61,224 nt of DNA from Symploca sp. SIO2C1 (GCA_010692635.1 JAAHGL010000001.1:85170-146393), one strand, 5' to 3'; counted from the first letter of the stretch, positions 32,636-40,989 are shown. Numbers and translations are program-made. The notes: generated from the sequence alone by a model not told the origin.

Positions 32636-35600
32636 TTACTTTCCCAACCCACCCCTACCCCCTCCCAAGAGGGGAACTGAAGAATGACCATTCCCGTTGG
32701 TTGTAGGCTGGAGTTTAGCAGCAAGCCGCTGCTGAATGCACGATTTGGCTTCCTCCAATTCCTCATCGCTCATCTGGTCAAAAAGGCGATCGCGACAGCA
32801 GATACGTTGCTCAACACTCATCCGGTCAATGTTGGAGACAAAACCAATCACATAATCGGTCACTTGGATTTCCGGCTTAATCCACAAGCACTCCATCGTA
32901 TCCTTACCACTTGTCGCTCTGGAGGTCGTCTCTTTCCGATGCCACCCTTTTAGTAAGGAAGCATATTTACTGCTTGGATAGCCCGAAATAATCGCCTTAC
33001 CCTTGATTGACCTTACTGTTTCAATCAATTGGATGTGCTGCTCAATCGAATATTCATACTCGTATGGGGTATGAGAATTCCGAGTGTCCTGGATGTAAGG
33101 GGGGTCACAATAGAAGAGAGTGTCAGGACTATCGAATCGCTTGATAATCTCCAAAGCGTCCAGCTGGTAAACTTGGATATCCTTAATCCTAGATGTGATC
33201 GCTCTCAAGTGTGAATGGTCATCATTTTCTGGCTTACCCAAAGCCTTGGAGCTGTAGCCAGATGCCCAACCTGTACCACCCCCGGTGTAAGTGATGCGAC
33301 ATTGGACGTAGAACTTACTTGCTGATTCTAGAGGGTCAGCAGAAGGAAGCTTTGCCCACTCCACAGTTGTCTCGTTGAAGGTGAGCGCTTCAATCCTCTG
33401 AATCAGTTCCTCCGAATTGTCCTTGAGTTGCTGCCAAAAGTTAACGGCTTCTGGATGGATATCGTTGTAGACTTCGATTTCTGACGAGGGTTTTAAGATC
33501 CCTACACTATACATTCCCCCAAATGGCTCGACATAAATCTTGTGTTCTGGGAAATGAGAGGCGATCCACTTGCCAACCCTCCACTTTCCCCCATACCAAC
33601 GGTTAGCTGGTCGGTTGATTTTCTGCTCCCCTTCCCCCGAAATAGGGGCATCCGGATGGTTGACCTCACCATGAAAGGAGTCTTTGCTCCTTTTGTTCCC
33701 GACCATCACACTGGATGTAGTAATAGTTCCATGTTTGGTTCTGTAAGTTCTCGATTGAGAATCGTTCTCACCTCTAATATTAGAGGTGAGCTTTTTCCTT
33801 AGAGAAAGAACAAACGGATCACTGACCTTGCACCGACGAGCTATTTCGCAATTACTCCACCCTGACCACTCCGGATCGTTCAACAGCATCATCACAGCAC
33901 GGCGCTTATCTGCACGACTGCGGGGTTTCACGGCTTTGTGCTCAGCGTTAGCCCCGACTGAGTACAACACAGCATCTCGACGGGTTCCCTGGTGAATGAT
34001 TACTTGAATGTCTTCTAGTTCAGATTCTTCCGACGCCTTGCACCGGTGGAATCCATCAGCTAACCAATAGCTTTCCCCGTCGTAGAAAACAATAACCGGA
34101 TCTAGTTCGGCTCCATCCTCTATTGCCTCTTGTAAGGTAGCGACATGATTTAAGTCCAGTTTCTCGCGGGGTTGAGTCCCCCCGTCGCGACGGATTTCAG
34201 CAATATTAAGAGCAGAAGAGAATGTAGAATAAGACGTGAAGAATTCAGAATTGTTTTTTTCTACATTCTGCAGAATGCATTCTACATTCTTTGCAAAGCT
34301 GACTACTTCAAACCGAATGACCCATAACAGCTGTTTGGTGTCCTCACCAGGGAAGAATTTATCGATAAACTCATCTTTTGATAGCTCAGGATATCCCTCA
34401 TATGCCACTTCCCAAGAATTTATGTCTCCCAACGCCTCCTGATAAGGCTCCGTTGTCAGCTTAATAGTGGCAATCTTCTTTCCCCCATTCCGAGGCGATT
34501 TATCATAAGCGTCTATCAGTTTACCCTCTCTCCAAGCCTTGATAAACTGCTGGGCATGACGCTCTTTCCACTTCCGTCGAGTCACCGTTTTCTGATAAAA
34601 GCGATCGCTGGTGTAGCCAAAACTAAGTATCATTTCTTCCTCAAATTTCTGAATGTCTTGAATAGAGGTAGTTAGAGGCTTTAAGAACAGTTCCACGAAC
34701 TTGGGGGGAACCGAATATCCCAGAATCGAACCCGCGACGGCGACGGATTCAGGGAACTTGTACCAATCAGGAAAGCCTTGAAGACGGCGGACACATTCAA
34801 TTGTCAGGGATTTGGGATGACCATAGGGGAACCAAATATCAGCGAATTTGGAGCGATTATTACACCTGCCATCCGTGAAATGCGATCGCAAAACTGTGTG
34901 CGCTGGCATTGAACCGGGAACTGCCGGGGAAGTACTCCTACCACCAACTCGACTAATCAGCAGCGGCTGTGCCTTATTAGTCTTCAAAAACTCGTCAACC
35001 GACTTCTGCTGATTCTTGAGTAACTTGGTGTTGGGCAGAAATGCAATCAGATCCTTAATTGCCTCCAGCCAACCGACTTTGGGTTTATTGTCTGGTAAAG
35101 TTAGTATTCGCTGGTCTTCTGTTGAGGCCCAAGCAATGAAACGTTTCCGCGCCTGGGGGATTCCGTAATTGCTCATATCCACCTGCTCCGATTGCAACCG
35201 ATAACCTCCGGTGGTGAGTACAGATGCTATCTTTTCCCAGCTGGATGATTTTCGGTAAGCTGGCACATTTTCTAGGAAAAAATGCTTGGGGCGGAGTTTA
35301 TTGATTGCAGCTACTACCGCATTGGCTGCTTCTACATCCTCGTCCTGCTCGGAACCACCCCTTTTGGCAGCGCTGAAGTTACTGCACACTGGGGATGCCC
35401 AGAGAATATCGGGTTCGGTAGGGAATCCGGGAAAATTCTCCGATGCTACCTCTTGTACAGTTCGACGGATGACTTGACACTGAGGGAAGTTTGCTTCGTG
35501 AGCATCTGCGATCGCACTGCTCAATTCTGGCTTATGAGGGTCGTATTCGACAGCCAGGATGGGTTCAATCCCCGCATCAATCATCCCAGCTTCAACGCCA

Positions 35601-35650
35601 CCCCCACCAGCAAACAAGATTACTGCTGTTGGAGCTTTATTTGATTTCAT
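32636..35650 (-). CDS. Fusion: C5-cytosine methylase, ParB-like domain, N6-adenine methylase
   Basis: 1004 residues in three parts. Residues 1-340 are a Dcm-type cytosine methylase (FAGGGGVEAGMIDAG; catalytic cysteine in SPVCSNFS near 88; ENVP near 128; GYSVPPKF near 310). Residues of about 475-630 are a ParB/Srx-type domain (YWLADGFHRCKASEES) with helix-turn-helix (NCEIARRCKVSDPFV). Residues of about 685-930 are a Dam-type adenine methylase (PFGGMYSVGIL; DPPY near 847). It lacks any nuclease partner, so it likely protects the element's own DNA. Three such activities in one chain are unusual. Confidence 0.85.
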   Translation of the reverse strand: MKSNKAPTAVILFAGGGGVEAGMIDAGIEPILAVEYDPHKPELSSAIADAHEANFPQCQVIRRTVQEVASENFPGFPTEPDILWASPVCSNFSAAKRGGSEQDEDVEAANAVVAAINKLRPKHFFLENVPAYRKSSSWEKIASVLTTGGYRLQSEQVDMSNYGIPQARKRFIAWASTEDQRILTLPDNKPKVGWLEAIKDLIAFLPNTKLLKNQQKSVDEFLKTNKAQPLLISRVGGRSTSPAVPGSMPAHTVLRSHFTDGRCNNRSKFADIWFPYGHPKSLTIECVRRLQGFPDWYKFPESVAVAGSILGYSVPPKFVELFLKPLTTSIQDIQKFEEEMILSFGYTSDRFYQKTVTRRKWKERHAQQFIKAWREGKLIDAYDKSPRNGGKKIATIKLTTEPYQEALGDINSWEVAYEGYPELSKDEFIDKFFPGEDTKQLLWVIRFEVVSFAKNVECILQNVEKNNSEFFTSYSTFSSALNIAEIRRDGGTQPREKLDLNHVATLQEAIEDGAELDPVIVFYDGESYWLADGFHRCKASEESELEDIQVIIHQGTRRDAVLYSVGANAEHKAVKPRSRADKRRAVMMLLNDPEWSGWSNCEIARRCKVSDPFVLSLRKKLTSNIRGENDSQSRTYRTKHGTITTSSVMVGNKRSKDSFHGEVNHPDAPISGEGEQKINRPANRWYGGKWRVGKWIASHFPEHKIYVEPFGGMYSVGILKPSSEIEVYNDIHPEAVNFWQQLKDNSEELIQRIEALTFNETTVEWAKLPSADPLESASKFYVQCRITYTGGGTGWASGYSSKALGKPENDDHSHLRAITSRIKDIQVYQLDALEIIKRFDSPDTLFYCDPPYIQDTRNSHTPYEYEYSIEQHIQLIETVRSIKGKAIISGYPSSKYASLLKGWHRKETTSRATSGKDTMECLWIKPEIQVTDYVIGFVSNIDRMSVEQRICCRDRLFDQMSDEELEEAKSCIQQRLAAKLQPTTNGNGHSSVPLLGGGRGGLGK

Positions 35651-35668
35651 GACTGAAAGACTCTTGTA

Positions 35669-35698
35669 TTAGGTATTGGGCGTTAGAGGTTAGGGGGA
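35669..35698. repeat. Degenerate TTAGGTA-type repeat
   Basis: TATTAGGTATTGGGCGTTAGAGGTTAGGG fills part of the 59-base gap between the primase and methylase genes. It belongs to the TTAGGTA family seen in the tail operon. Confidence 0.55.
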
Positions 35699-35709
35699 AA
35701 GAAAAACCA

Positions 35710-38544
35710 TTACCCTCGCGCCCAAGTTCTAAGTAAAGAGAGCTGATGGAAGTCATCAGGCTCTAACCACTCAACAGCCAGCTGGTAAGCTTTTGCCCCA
35801 ACCTCGGCTTTAATCTTGGAGAGCAATCGAGCCGCTTCCTTGTTATCGTTTGACTCCATGTGCCAGAGACAAACAGTAATGCGACGGGCTATCCGTTGAA
35901 TCTCACGGGCTGTTAATTCTACCCTGGCGTCTTCTTCTGTCTCAGCTGGGAGTTGCTGTTGGGATTCTTCTGCGATGTTTGATTCTGGCTTGATAGAATT
36001 GTCGCCAAAGACTTCCTGCTGCTGAGGAGTCAATACATTATTGAAAACCCAAAGTAAATCATCGTCGGCGTATTCTTGCTCCATCTGCTGCCAATCATTG
36101 CGATTAGAAACTGCCATCATTTTCGAGGCAATTTCGGAGTGCTTTGGCGATAAATCAAGAGCGTCACTCTGTACATAACATGATGTGGTGACATCATCTA
36201 GTTGGGGTGGATCGTTGGGTGGATCGGTCGCTACAACGCTTTGTGTGACTACATTAGAGCTATCTTCTATACAAGATACCGATCCACCTTTTTCTAAACT
36301 TTCCTCTAAATCCTGATGAGGATTTTTCACCGTATCATTAGCGGGTTGTTCAGGTGAAGAGTAATTTTGGGAAAAAGTTGGGTCAATAGGTGGATCGGGT
36401 GGATCGGTGTCGCTCGAACCCTTTATTTCATAAGGGTTTTGGCTCCGATCCACCCCATCAGGAGGTGGATCGGTGGATCGGTCGAGTAATTCCCACCCAC
36501 GCTTCCAGGTTCCTTCCACCCAGCGCTTTCCTTTCTGCCATCCTAAGCGCCTTAAGATGGCTGATGCCCTCATCTGACTCTTCTTATCTTGCTTGCTGAC
36601 TTCCAGGTCTATCGCTTTTTCCAGGACTTCGGCAACGGTTACAAACTGCCGTCCTTGAAGGTAGTCACTAATGAAGTCTTCCCAGGTGTCACTGAGCCTG
36701 AATGGTTCATTAGCCTGGTTGGCCCATTCCACCTCTTGTTCAGTTAACCACCACGGCTCTCCGGCTCGGTAAGCTGCAACTGCGGCGGCCCAGATAGCAT
36801 TCCTCATTGACTCTACTTTCTGGATGTCAATGTGACCTTTAACGGGTATAATCCAATACCTGCGATCGCCTGATGGGTCATTCAGAAACTCCAGCTCATT
36901 AGTCGAACCAACTATTACACTGTGGCGAGGGAAGGATTTAACTGAGCGAGCATAGGGAACCCGGAATGAGTCAATCTTTGTACTCATGAACTGCTTCAGT
37001 TTGGAGATTCCCTTCCGGTGTAGAGTCGTTTCAAACTCGGCCATCTCAACAGCCCAGTGCTGGTGGAGCTTCATCAACTCGTCTTTATCCGAAGATTCAG
37101 CCATCGTGTCATCAAAAAATTCATTTCCATACAACGAGCAGAAGAAAGTCGATTTCTTGATGCCCTGGTTCCCCTGTAGAATTAAGGCTGTGTCCATCTT
37201 GCCGCCTGGATTGAGTGCCCTGGCTACTGAACCAATCAAATGACGCTTAAGGTAGGCAGCATGGAGTGGGTTTGAGCTGCCGAGTAATTCCAATGCTAGG
37301 GAATCCAGATTGATGGGCTTGTCAATTTGAACAGTGCTAACCTGCTCTAGATACTCGACTATCGGGCAGTAGGAATTCTCCATTGCCAAGAACAGAACAA
37401 TCTCAGTCGCCTCTTTGACTGACATGGTGATGTCCAGCTGAGTACAAAGCAAGAGGCGCACAAAGTCTAAGTCGAGAGGTTCCCTGTCCAGTTCAACCTG
37501 CTGCTTTAGGGTATTGAACCTCAGCCGACTTCCCCAATAGTCCTTGACTGCCTGGTAGCGCTGACCATAAGGACTCCGGAATACGGTTACTTCACTTGCT
37601 AGATTTTGCTCAAGCTGCTGGATTGTTTCCATCAGCCAGTCAGAATCGTGTACATTATCATTAATGTCATTGGCACTCAGGTTGAAATTTGCTATCCAGT
37701 CAGCAACATCCGCTCCTTGACTCTTGGGAAGCTGTTTCCAAAGATAAGAATCTGGGAATGGTAGCATCCACCTGGCTTCGAGAAACATCTTTGCGATAGC
37801 CCTCATATGCTTCAACCCTGGCTCATCCCGATCTGGAACCAGCACCACCGATGCTCCCTTTAAATCCTCGGTATCAGAGTTATGCCATTTCCCAGAGCCA
37901 CCAATGTTAGTAGTCGCTGGAATACCTAACTCCCAGAGTACATCACAGCAGGGCTCTCCTTCTGCTATGAAGATAGTTTGACCGTTTGCGATCGCAGCCT
38001 TTACCTCTGCATACCGATAGATGGGGATTTGCTCCCGCATCTGAGATTGATATTCTTCAAAGAGCCTTTTCTCCTCAATCGAGGCATTCATTTTTTTGGC
38101 TCGTTTTTCCGAGAAGCGAATCCAGTAATCTTGTACTCGGAAACGCTTGAGGCGAGGATCTTCAATCCAATATTCCTGCCAGATATATTTTTTGCCCTTC
38201 CCGTTATCTATACGCCTTACCCTTACTAAAGGTGACCCATCCCGATGAGGATAGTAGAAGGTGCGCTCTTGTTTGGGACGGATAGCTTTTTTCTCGGTCA
38301 CCGGGGCATAATATGGTGTCCCTTCGTCATCTGACTTACTGGTCTGATACCAGCCCGGTGCTGGTGGATACTTTCGCTTACAGACATTCAGTTCACCGAT
38401 GCGATAACACCAATGATCTTTCCCACAATGCAGACAAGGATTGGCTTTACTGACTCTCTCGAAGCCACTGTCTGTCCTGGATTGTGGCGTATTTGATGCA
38501 GAAAATGGTAAGCTAGAGTTAGCCTTAGTGGTTTGAGTTTTCAT
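35710..38544 (-). CDS. Primase-helicase (zinc, Toprim and VirE-type P-loop domains)
   Basis: 944 residues, the probable replication initiator or primase. A zinc-binding region (CLHCGKDHWC, VCKRKYPP) lies near 36-60. A Toprim domain (IFIAEGEPCCDVLWELGIPAT; VLVPDRDEPGLKH) lies near 185-240. A VirE/superfamily-3-like ATPase (LQGNQGIKKSTFF near 455; VGSTNELEFLNDPSGDRRYW) follows. A TDPP/DPPN-rich linker (about 685-785) is encoded by the GGTGGATCGG repeats, and a helical C-terminal domain ends the protein. The design resembles phage and plasmid replication proteins such as P4 alpha. It is followed by methylase and dpdA-like genes in one operon. Confidence 0.85.
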   Translation of the reverse strand: MKTQTTKANSSLPFSASNTPQSRTDSGFERVSKANPCLHCGKDHWCYRIGELNVCKRKYPPAPGWYQTSKSDDEGTPYYAPVTEKKAIRPKQERTFYYPHRDGSPLVRVRRIDNGKGKKYIWQEYWIEDPRLKRFRVQDYWIRFSEKRAKKMNASIEEKRLFEEYQSQMREQIPIYRYAEVKAAIANGQTIFIAEGEPCCDVLWELGIPATTNIGGSGKWHNSDTEDLKGASVVLVPDRDEPGLKHMRAIAKMFLEARWMLPFPDSYLWKQLPKSQGADVADWIANFNLSANDINDNVHDSDWLMETIQQLEQNLASEVTVFRSPYGQRYQAVKDYWGSRLRFNTLKQQVELDREPLDLDFVRLLLCTQLDITMSVKEATEIVLFLAMENSYCPIVEYLEQVSTVQIDKPINLDSLALELLGSSNPLHAAYLKRHLIGSVARALNPGGKMDTALILQGNQGIKKSTFFCSLYGNEFFDDTMAESSDKDELMKLHQHWAVEMAEFETTLHRKGISKLKQFMSTKIDSFRVPYARSVKSFPRHSVIVGSTNELEFLNDPSGDRRYWIIPVKGHIDIQKVESMRNAIWAAAVAAYRAGEPWWLTEQEVEWANQANEPFRLSDTWEDFISDYLQGRQFVTVAEVLEKAIDLEVSKQDKKSQMRASAILRRLGWQKGKRWVEGTWKRGWELLDRSTDPPPDGVDRSQNPYEIKGSSDTDPPDPPIDPTFSQNYSSPEQPANDTVKNPHQDLEESLEKGGSVSCIEDSSNVVTQSVVATDPPNDPPQLDDVTTSCYVQSDALDLSPKHSEIASKMMAVSNRNDWQQMEQEYADDDLLWVFNNVLTPQQQEVFGDNSIKPESNIAEESQQQLPAETEEDARVELTAREIQRIARRITVCLWHMESNDNKEAARLLSKIKAEVGAKAYQLAVEWLEPDDFHQLSLLRTWARG
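36206..36481. repeat. Cluster of GGTGGATCGG repeats inside the primase gene
   Basis: Direct copies at 36206 (9 of 10), 36218, 36389, 36398, 36464 and 36472, and inverted copies at 36279 and 36445. They occur in adjacent pairs 8-12 bases apart. They encode the proline/aspartate linker of the primase. The number, pairing and place inside a replication gene resemble iterons of an origin; a DNA-level constraint is likely, but a simple protein linker repeat is the alternative. Confidence 0.7.
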
Positions 38545-38842
38545 CTTGAATTATTGAAACTTTTACTAACCAGAGTTCTTGTTGAACAACTTGAATTCCA
38601 TAACTACTGGGCTATGAGGGATCGCTCAGGCGGCAACCTGAGCAGATCACGAAATCAAGCCCTTGGCTCCCTTGAGCTAAGGGTCTTTTAGTCTCACCCA
38701 AAATTTGGGATGGGAGATTTTAACTAATGGTGGGTGGTTCACTTTACTTTTCTTTTCCTAGGTTAATTTTTTGTTAATTAGATCACTCTATCTCTCTTCG
38801 GGAGGGAAAAAAAACATTTGTTAACAAAGCTTACCGTTTTTG
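38545..38842. other. Gap between primase and upstream small genes, with two hairpins
   Basis: About 300 bases without a gene. Hairpin 1: GCTCAGG-CGGCAA-CCTGAGC (38624-38643). Hairpin 2: CCCTTGGCTC-CCTT-GAGCTAAGGG (38660-38683) followed by TCTTTTA on the plus strand. The minus-strand operon must cross this gap, so the hairpins may act as leader, processing or attenuation elements for the primase message. Confidence 0.5.
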
Positions 38843-39163
38843 TCAAATCTGTATCCTCTGACACCAAGCGATTATCACCCCTTTTAGTACGCCATCATCG
38901 CCACCTGGGTATTTGTCGATTCCCACTATTTTCCAGGGAATAGCCTCACTTCCAGTAGAAACGCTGCCAGTTCGAGCCAGTTGACCAACCTTCAAAAAAG
39001 GGTCTTGCTCAGGCTCGAAACTGTAGGAATAGGTGAGAATGGCACTTTCTCCCAAGGCATAGTCTATTTCTGACTCGGAGAGTGCTTTGTACAGCACCAG
39101 GTAACAAGTCTGGATACCTAAATCAAATTCTTGGGAAACCGATTGTGTAATGGTTTGTGTCAT
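38843..39163 (-). CDS. Small phage protein of unknown function
   Basis: Start placed at 39163 because AAGGA lies upstream and it overlaps the previous gene as ATGA; an in-frame start twelve codons upstream exists. The 106-residue protein is mixed alpha/beta (EFDLGIQTCYLVLYKALSESEIDYALGE) and ends VIIAWCQRIQI. It is one of five short coupled genes following the XRE regulator. Family not recognised. Confidence 0.55.
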   Translation of the reverse strand: MTQTITQSVSQEFDLGIQTCYLVLYKALSESEIDYALGESAILTYSYSFEPEQDPFLKVGQLARTGSVSTGSEAIPWKIVGIDKYPGGDDGVLKGVIIAWCQRIQI

Positions 39164-39333
39164 TTTTGGTTGTCCTTGTTTTTGAAAATACACGCCCATC
39201 TGAGTACGCTGTCTCTGGTTGGCTTGATATCGACCAAAGCCTGTTTACGCTTTTGAGCTAGCTTTTGACAACGCCAGCGTTCAGCTACACACTGCCAGTC
39301 TCTGGATTCATCCACTGGCGACCATTCACTCAT
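39160..39333 (-). CDS. Small basic protein, unknown
   Basis: A 57-residue frame beginning MSEWSPVDESRDWQCVAERW and rich in Arg/Lys/Trp. It overlaps its upstream neighbour's stop by four bases (ATGA) and the downstream start in the same way. Such double coupling supports it being a real gene despite its size. Function unknown. Confidence 0.55.
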   Translation of the reverse strand: MSEWSPVDESRDWQCVAERWRCQKLAQKRKQALVDIKPTRDSVLRWACIFKNKDNQK

Positions 39334-39671
39334 TCATTCCCCGTGCCTTTCTCAGCCAATAGTCTCTCCACAATAGCCACAAGCTTTGCTGTAGTCTCAG
39401 CTTGGCTGGCAGCTGTCTCAGCTTGGCTGGCAGCTATCTCGGCTTGTTGTCGAGTGGTTAGCTTGATTTCAGCCATGTCAGCTCGAAACTCATTCATACT
39501 TTGCTCCATAGCAGCTCGGAATTCAGTTATGCTTTGCTCCATAGCGGCTCGAAATTCAGTTATGCTTTCGGTCATTGAAAGCCGGAATTCTGTCAAACCT
39601 TCAGTAAATCTACCTACTTGCTCAATCAACAAGTCAATACGGTCTGGTTCAAGGTTCGGTGTTTGAGTCAT
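39330..39671 (-). CDS. Small coiled-coil protein with internal repeats
   Basis: A 113-residue helical protein containing repeated units (TEFRAAMEQSI / TEFRAAMEQSM / NEFRADMAEI) and then QAETAASQAET. Likely a coiled-coil oligomer, similar to small proteins common in cyanobacterial genomes next to nuclease genes, but no catalytic domain is present. Linked by ATGA overlaps to the genes on both sides. Confidence 0.6.
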   Translation of the reverse strand: MTQTPNLEPDRIDLLIEQVGRFTEGLTEFRLSMTESITEFRAAMEQSITEFRAAMEQSMNEFRADMAEIKLTTRQQAEIAASQAETAASQAETTAKLVAIVERLLAEKGTGNE

Positions 39672-39793
39672 TTTCTTTGCAATGTTTGAAATGCTTTTAG
39701 CCTTAGTGAGTAAGTGTTTTGGGAAGCCGCGATCACATTACCTCCAGACACAGATGGTAGTTTCAGAGGATCGATTTGAGGTGTTTGGGTCAT
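39668..39793 (-). CDS. Very small phage protein, unknown
   Basis: A 41-residue frame (MTQTPQIDPLKLPSVSGG at the start) with the ribosome site AGGAG nine bases upstream, set in the stop region of the XRE gene. It ends in an ATGA overlap with the next gene, whose first residues MTQTP are the same. Expression with its neighbours is likely; function unknown. Confidence 0.5.
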   Translation of the reverse strand: MTQTPQIDPLKLPSVSGGNVIAASQNTYSLRLKAFQTLQRK

Positions 39794-39803
39794 TTGTTGT
39801 CTC

Positions 39804-40139
39804 CTATGCTGCTACTTGTATCTCAGACTTGGTGCTGCTAGAGCTTTTAGGAGTAGTTTGCAGCAAATCATTGATAGGTTGACGAGAGCTTGGCGTGTTG
39901 TCTTGGGTATGCCCTTGTAGATCGTCCGGCTCCCAGACCAGTAAATCACCTGGTTGGCAGTCAAGAGCAGTACAGATGCCATTTAACCGCTCAGGAGACA
40001 AGCGAGGCATTTCGTCTGTCCTTCTGAGTCTGTATACAGAATTTTCACTGATTCCAAGAGAAACAGCTAAATCCTTGTTTCGGATACGCCTTCGCGCCAT
40101 CATCTCGTTCAGTTTCCAACGAATCACATTTCTGACCAT
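39804..40139 (-). CDS. XRE-family repressor of the element
   Basis: 111 residues: an N-terminal XRE helix-turn-helix (RRRIRNKDLAVSLGISENSVYRLRRTDEMPRL), then LNGICTALDCQPGDLLVWEPDDL, and a short Ser/Thr-rich tail. The type is common as a phage and plasmid repressor. GGAGG lies 6 bases before the start. The region just upstream contains four ATCTACTT repeats that also cover the opposite promoter. It heads the minus-strand operon and probably controls both directions, as a lysogeny or copy-number switch. Confidence 0.75.
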   Translation of the reverse strand: MVRNVIRWKLNEMMARRRIRNKDLAVSLGISENSVYRLRRTDEMPRLSPERLNGICTALDCQPGDLLVWEPDDLQGHTQDNTPSSRQPINDLLQTTPKSSSSTKSEIQVAA

Positions 40140-40181
40140 ACACTTACCTCCATTAGTTTATTACTCACTTCATGTTGATTT

Positions 40182-40274
40182 ATCTACTTGAGACTATTGT
40201 ATAGTTAAAAAACAAATTTATCTACTTTAGAGTTACATAAATCTACTTGACACGTATCTACTTGTCGTGTAGAT
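40182..40274. promoter_or_regulatory. Four ATCTACTT operator-like repeats
   Basis: Copies begin at 40182, 40220, 40241 and 40256. The last is part of an inverted repeat, ATCTAC-TTGTCGT-GTAGAT (40256-40274). They flank and overlap the plus-strand promoter and lie in front of the XRE gene, as expected of repressor sites. Confidence 0.65.
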
Positions 40275-40275
40275 T
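40247..40275 (+). promoter_or_regulatory. Strong sigma-70 type promoter (plus strand)
   Basis: TTGACA at 40247-40252, 17-base spacer, TAGATT at 40270-40275. This is close to consensus. Two of the ATCTACTT repeats overlap it, so a bound regulator would block it. It should drive the long plus-strand run beginning at 40282. Confidence 0.65.
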
Positions 40276-40281
40276 AAAAAT

Positions 40282-40416
40282 ATGGAAAGCAGAGGGCGCG
40301 GCGAAACCCGCAAGACCAACTACCTACCCAAAGCTTCCAAAACCGAACACAAACACGAACACAAACAGGACAACCCACAGCCAACCGGAACAGTAGCGGT
40401 AAAGGCGAAACCCTAA
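40282..40416 (+). CDS. Small basic protein, possibly from a leaderless message
   Basis: A 44-residue frame starting ATG at 40282 (MESRGRGETRKTNYLPK) and rich in Lys, His and Arg. The ATG stands seven bases after the -10 box, that is, at the expected transcription start, so the message would lack a leader. This placement mirrors repressor-controlled early genes. No family recognised; it may also be only a leader peptide. Confidence 0.4.
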   Translation: MESRGRGETRKTNYLPKASKTEHKHEHKQDNPQPTGTVAVKAKP

Positions 40417-40524
40417 GAAGCTTACGAGCTGAAGCCTGGGAGCCGGACGGAAGGTACTAACGGAGGCGAGAAGTACTCCTCAGCACGAGAATAAACTGTT
40501 GGTGACATACCTACACCAAAAAGC

Positions 40525-40562
40525 CAGCACTCGCTCCGACCAAAGTTTGAGTGCTGACTCTT
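40525..40562 (+). terminator. Hairpin, weak terminator
   Basis: CAGCACTC and GAGTGCTG form an 8-bp stem over a 16-base loop (40525-40556) followed by ACTCTTC. The T run is poor, so partial termination or RNA processing before the 40609 gene is the likeliest role. Confidence 0.4.
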
Positions 40563-40608
40563 CAAAACAAACCAACCCCAGTTCTATAAGGGCTGGAACC
40601 TTTTCATC

Positions 40609-40989
40609 ATGACAGATTATCCGAAAAATTCAACAGCAAAACCATTACTCAATTACCTCGATGGTTCCGTTCCCCGCCAGCTAGCAGCTCATTTCGGGAA
40701 TCACCTTCAAGGTTTGCCCAAGCATCATAAATTTGAAATCATTATGATGATCGCGACTGTCGGTAATCATGATACCGACCCAAAATTCGAGGAATCGTGG
40801 GGCAACTACAGCTTGCAGCAAGCTTGTAACGAAGTGGGCATCTTTTTGAGCCTGCATGACTATGGTATCCCGCTGATTGAAGTGCTCGACTCATTAATTT
40901 GGGATGAGCAGTTGGCTTTGTGCCAGTTCCTAATTGATGACTTGCGTCACAACCAGCGCCCCACCGGAGATGCATATTACACAACTTGA
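40609..40989 (+). CDS. Conserved-looking small protein, unknown
   Basis: A 126-residue soluble protein (PRQLAAHFGNHLQGLPKHHKFEIIMMIATVGNH at 23-55; SLHDYGIPLIEVLDSLIWDEQ later), predicted mostly helical. It is bounded by a hairpin before and a clear terminator after, so it can be expressed as its own unit. I do not recognise a family. Confidence 0.5.
   Translation: MTDYPKNSTAKPLLNYLDGSVPRQLAAHFGNHLQGLPKHHKFEIIMMIATVGNHDTDPKFEESWGNYSLQQACNEVGIFLSLHDYGIPLIEVLDSLIWDEQLALCQFLIDDLRHNQRPTGDAYYTT

Noticed and set aside
34715-34745. tRNA-like T-loop string (reverse complement GGGTTCGATTCTGGG)
   Set aside because: It lies inside the conserved GYSVPP region of the methylase, with no matching acceptor, D or anticodon arm.
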